From Bacteroidota bacterium (lineage in GTDB: Bacteria > Bacteroidota > Bacteroidia > 2-12-FULL-35-15): 64,000 nucleotides of DNA. The position numbers and the translations under genes were made by a program. The DNA is taken from the NCBI GenBank assembly GCA_025963775.1, contig JAOQAD010000041.1:128751-192750 (forward strand), written 5' to 3'. Positions 61,843 through 64,000 of this stretch are shown here, one piece after another (position 1 is the stretch's first letter; every line of letters begins with the position of its first letter). The notes under the pieces are model-generated. The model was given only the letters and a program-made list of their open reading frames with translations, did no database searches and was not told the origin of the DNA.

Positions 61843-61940
61843 TATATGCTTTTACATATAGTATTGAGCAAATATACAAAATTATATGCAATTGCATATA
61901 ACGAGCTACCTAAATGAGTTTTTATATGCATTTGCATATA
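61843..61940. promoter_or_regulatory. Three hip operators, 18 bp each, 40 bp apart
   Basis: TATATGCTTTTACATATA (61843-61860), TATATGCAATTGCATATA (61883-61900, a perfect palindrome) and TATATGCATTTGCATATA (61923-61940). The start-to-start distance is exactly 40 bp twice, close to four helical turns, so the sites face one side of the helix. They are the expected targets of HipB. Confidence 0.82.
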
Positions 61941-61987
61941 ATCAGTTGCGCTATAAAAGCTCTTTAAACATGGTAACTTTTAAATTT

Positions 61988-62148
61988 GTCAAGTAAACCG
62001 AGCAGAATACTTGACATTTTCATGTTGAATTGCCCTACAATTAAGGTTTCCAAGGGCAGGCTGATTTTAGTGCATTTGTGCAGCAATTGGCTGCACAATT
62101 ACAATCAGATCATCTCCTTGTCACAATTCTACGAATATTTGTGACAAG
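61988..62148. repeat. Cluster of four short inverted repeats
   Basis: GTCAAGTA / TACTTGAC (61988-61995, 62008-62015), TGCCCT / AGGGCA (62031-62036, 62053-62058), TTGTGCAGC / GCTGCACAA (62076-62084, 62090-62098), and CTTGTCACAA / TTGTGACAAG (62117-62126, 62139-62148). All within 161 bp. An origin, transfer site, or RNA of unknown type is possible. Confidence 0.6.
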
Positions 62149-62385
62149 CATACTGTTTAATCAACTGAAATTCAAAGCATTACACAAGTAAACAAAATCC
62201 AGCTCCGAAATCACCAACTGCCCAACCTTCAGCTTTACAGACCATGATCATCGCTTCGAACGAACATACAATTAACCGGAAGCATTCTCCCGGCATTCCG
62301 CTCCGGATTGAAATTCTCTTAATCGTCAGCATCCTAGGTTATAAGGTGTTCGCCCTTCGGTCGTCAGCAAAAAAATCCGCCAAAC

Positions 62386-62444
62386 CATTGCCGCATTTGC
62401 AAATACTGCTCGTTATCCTAAAGCAATTTGCAAAAGCGGCAATG
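62386..62444. repeat. 18-bp inverted repeat
   Basis: CATTGCCGCATTTGCAAA (62386-62403) against TTTGCAAAAGCGGCAATG (62427-62444), 17 of 18 bases complementary, 23-bp spacer. Non-coding. Confidence 0.7.
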
Positions 62445-62482
62445 CCCAAAGCCAAGCCGCGAAAATGCGGTTAGGCTCTGGG

Positions 62483-62519
62483 TTCGTTTGTCATATTTTT
62501 TGCGCTCCTTCCTCAGTTC
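62483..62519. repeat. Element X, right copy
   Basis: TTCGTTTGTCATATTTTTT, three bases, then CTCCTTCCTCAGTTC. Matches the element at 49343-49377 (TTCGTTTGTCATATTT then CTCCTTTCTCATTC). In both places it lies upstream of a Y repeat: 1.8 kb upstream on the left, 0.46 kb on the right. Confidence 0.6.
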
Positions 62520-62940
62520 TCACTGCAGCCTACCTTGTCCTGCCAAGCCGCTTTACTCATTTCACCTACACTTCCACCCGGGACCGCTTCGCTTTTCCCT
62601 GGGTGTTGCTCCGGCTCATTCCTTGCAGCCGCTTATCAGGCCACCGGCTGCAATTATTTGGCTCGCCTGCGGGTCACCTCGGGCTGCGGCAGATCTTCTT
62701 TATTTTGCCACTGCTCCGCGTGGCATTTTTAAGGTAAGCCTTGTGTAGCGCATTGCGCTTGTACCAAGCGCAATTTCTACAAAGGTCGCAAGCGCACTCA
62801 TTCCGCTGCGCTGCACTCCGTGCGTTCCTTGCTTCCTCCCTCGTCTCCGCTCGCAAGGCGGCTCGCCACACAGCGGATTGCAATAAAAATTGCAACCGCT
62901 CTCCCTACGCTAGCTCAAGGCTGTATAACCTAGTTTCCTA

Positions 62941-62974
62941 AAAATGTCACGGAAGTCCAAAAGTGTCCATTGAA
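62941..62974. repeat. Direct repeat Y, right copy
   Basis: AAAATGTCAC, 8 bases, AAAAGTGTCCATTGAA, same orientation as at 51148-51181. It ends 48 bp before the ATPase gene at 63022. Confidence 0.85.
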
Positions 62975-63021
62975 AAACAAAATAAATGACAGATGTTTGC
63001 TATTCATTCAAACTCATAATA

Positions 63022-64000
63022 ATGACGGCAACAAACACAGTTATAAGGAAAACAGTTAATTCAATTATCGAATCTCAACGCGAAGAAGGAGAAGGTCGTG
63101 AACTTTTAAAAGATTTAGATAATTTAATATCTCTAAAACGTGATAAAAAATTGCGTTGGGTTTGGGAATTAATCCAAAATGCGGTTGATTGTTTTGAAGG
63201 TGATAAAGTAAATATTTCAATTAAATTAACTCCTGAAAAAGTTATATTTAGTCATGATGGTACCTCATTTGAATTAGAAAACTTAATCGCCTTAGTTAGG
63301 AAAACCTCAACAAAATCCGTAGAAGGTTTAGAAGGTAAAAAAGGAAAATTTGGCACTGGTTTTATCACCACGCATGTTTTATGCTCCAAAGTGTCTGTTT
63401 CGGGGTTTCTCAAAAATGAAACCGGGGTTAGAGAGTTTTCACTTGAAATTGATCGTTCTATTACTGGCCTTCCAGCCTTACTATCCTCATTAAAACACAC
63501 TTTCGAAAAAATTGATGAAATAAACAATAAGCCACCCGATGCAAATCCATCTAAAAACTATACATCATTTGAGTATCAGCTGGATGAGAGTAAATTTCTT
63601 ATTGCAAAAGATGGCTTAGAAGAACTTAAGCGTGATCTACCTTTTACCCTGCTAATAAACAATAAAGAATTACAATCAGTTACAATTACAGACGAAAACA
63701 ATAAAACCATCTCTTTTTCAATAGAGTCCCCAATACCTATAAATTCGAATTTAAGTTTTTCTAAAATTACTGAATCCAATTCGACTACGGAGTTTGGCTT
63801 GCTTTTCTCAAAAAAAGAAAATGAACTGACAATCGCATTTCCAGCAATAAAAGATCCTAATGGGTATTCCCTTGGTCGAATAGGCAATCAGGCAAGAATA
63901 TTTAGAAACTTCCCATTGATAGGAACAGAAAACTTTCACTCTCCTTGTTTTATTCATTCCGAAGGCTTTCAACCATCCGAACAAAGAGATGGAATCCGAA
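63022..64000 (+). CDS. Hsp90/sacsin-like GHKL ATPase (3' end outside window)
   Basis: The first 326 codons of a gene cut by the window edge; frame open from ATG 63022. GHKL-fold motifs: N-box in WELIQNAVDCFEGDKVN, G1 in VIFSHDGTSFELENL, G2 in KKGKFGTGFITTH, and, near the end, ARIFRNFPLIGTENF as in sacsin/Hsp90-like N-terminal domains. Such ATPase domains start large multi-domain proteins, some in defence islands. It stands directly after repeat Y, like dndC, so it may open the next cargo operon. Confidence 0.75.
   Translation, partial: MTATNTVIRKTVNSIIESQREEGEGRELLKDLDNLISLKRDKKLRWVWELIQNAVDCFEGDKVNISIKLTPEKVIFSHDGTSFELENLIALVRKTSTKSVEGLEGKKGKFGTGFITTHVLCSKVSVSGFLKNETGVREFSLEIDRSITGLPALLSSLKHTFEKIDEINNKPPDANPSKNYTSFEYQLDESKFLIAKDGLEELKRDLPFTLLINNKELQSVTITDENNKTISFSIESPIPINSNLSFSKITESNSTTEFGLLFSKKENELTIAFPAIKDPNGYSLGRIGNQARIFRNFPLIGTENFHSPCFIHSEGFQPSEQRDGIR

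Larger units (their letters stand above)
61830..63021. other. 1.2-kb non-coding region with hip operators, hairpins and repeats
   Basis: No gene is supported; frames in it overlap each other and show no family features. From left to right: three hip operators; four short inverted repeats at 61988-62148; an 18-bp inverted repeat with one mismatch (CATTGCCGCATTTGCAAA / TTTGCAAAAGCGGCAATG) at 62386-62403 and 62427-62444; element X at 62483-62519; a GC-rich stretch to about 62930 of clearly different composition from the flanking island; and direct repeat Y at 62941-62974. It may contain an origin or transfer site. Confidence 0.6.

Noticed and set aside
61843..61940. The three TATATGC palindromes as a short CRISPR-like array
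   Set aside because: They are palindromic, 18 bp, spaced by 22 bp and placed in front of a HipB gene; operator sites explain them better.
62428..62748. Several overlapping plus-strand frames in the GC-rich stretch
   Set aside because: Three frames overlap with similar length and low-complexity Pro/Ser/Cys-rich content, and none has a family signature. Composition artefact.
63252..63887. Minus-strand frames near the right edge
   Set aside because: They are antisense to the Hsp90-like gene, which runs off the window and has clear GHKL motifs.
46134..64000. CRISPR array
   Set aside because: The repeats found in the island are two-copy direct repeats or short inverted repeats; there are no regularly spaced repeat-spacer units.

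Overview
The window looks like a chromosome segment from a member of Bacteroidota, probably an environmental Chitinophagales- or Sphingobacteriales-like lineage; I cannot place it more precisely. The evidence is promoters of the Bacteroidota type (TTTG, then TAnnTTTG, seen before both tRNA genes), Bacteroidota-typical families (DUF4846, DUF5683, DUF6580, WbqC, DUF3820, RteC), the neighbourhood parA-parB-DUF5683-dapB-lepB-lepB-wbqC, and short dispersed palindromic repeats between genes.

From 1 to about 46.1 kb the sequence is mostly chromosomal backbone with moderate GC. It holds envelope and secreted proteins (1-3.3 kb), an acyl-CoA carboxylase beta subunit, wbqC, two signal peptidases, dapB, parB/parA, serC, a two-cluster ferredoxin, a LuxC-like acyl-CoA reductase, a Rieske oxygenase, a light-receptor-style two-component cluster (24.0-28.4 kb), an XRE/S24 regulator with a palindromic operator, a von Willebrand lipoprotein, mpl, an oligopeptide-type ABC transporter (two permeases and a binding protein), tRNA-Ser(GCT), and a second two-component cluster (41.4-45.9 kb). 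Inside this backbone lie two AT-rich lipoprotein genes (6.7-8.2 kb) flanked by sequences that resemble integron attC sites, one frameshifted gene (16.3-17.3 kb) and a GAF-domain remnant (42.5 kb).

At tRNA-Pro(TGG), 46134-46207, an AT-rich genomic island begins and runs past the right edge. Its left end is a tyrosine recombinase preceded by five GTGACC-type sites, followed by a small unknown gene, an RteC-family protein, and a HTH / replication-like / DnaC-like module. Then comes defence cargo: a DNA phosphorothioation (Dnd) set, dndC-dndD-[dndE fused to a HerA/FtsK-like ATPase]-[GIY-YIG-like protein]-dndB on the plus strand, with a small HTH gene and dndA on the minus strand. A second, shorter HTH/replication-like pair and a three-gene HipBST toxin-antitoxin operon follow. 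The hipB promoter region carries three 18-bp palindromes spaced exactly 40 bp apart. A structured 1.2-kb non-coding stretch precedes an Hsp90/sacsin-like ATPase gene that is cut by the window end.

The most unusual features are the 34-bp direct repeats (51148 and 62941) that bracket the 11.8-kb Dnd/HipBST cargo and stand before each defence-like operon, the DndE-ATPase fusion next to a GIY-YIG-like protein in place of any visible dndFGH, and the regularly spaced hip operators. Together they suggest a modular, tRNA-integrated defence island with cargo slots.
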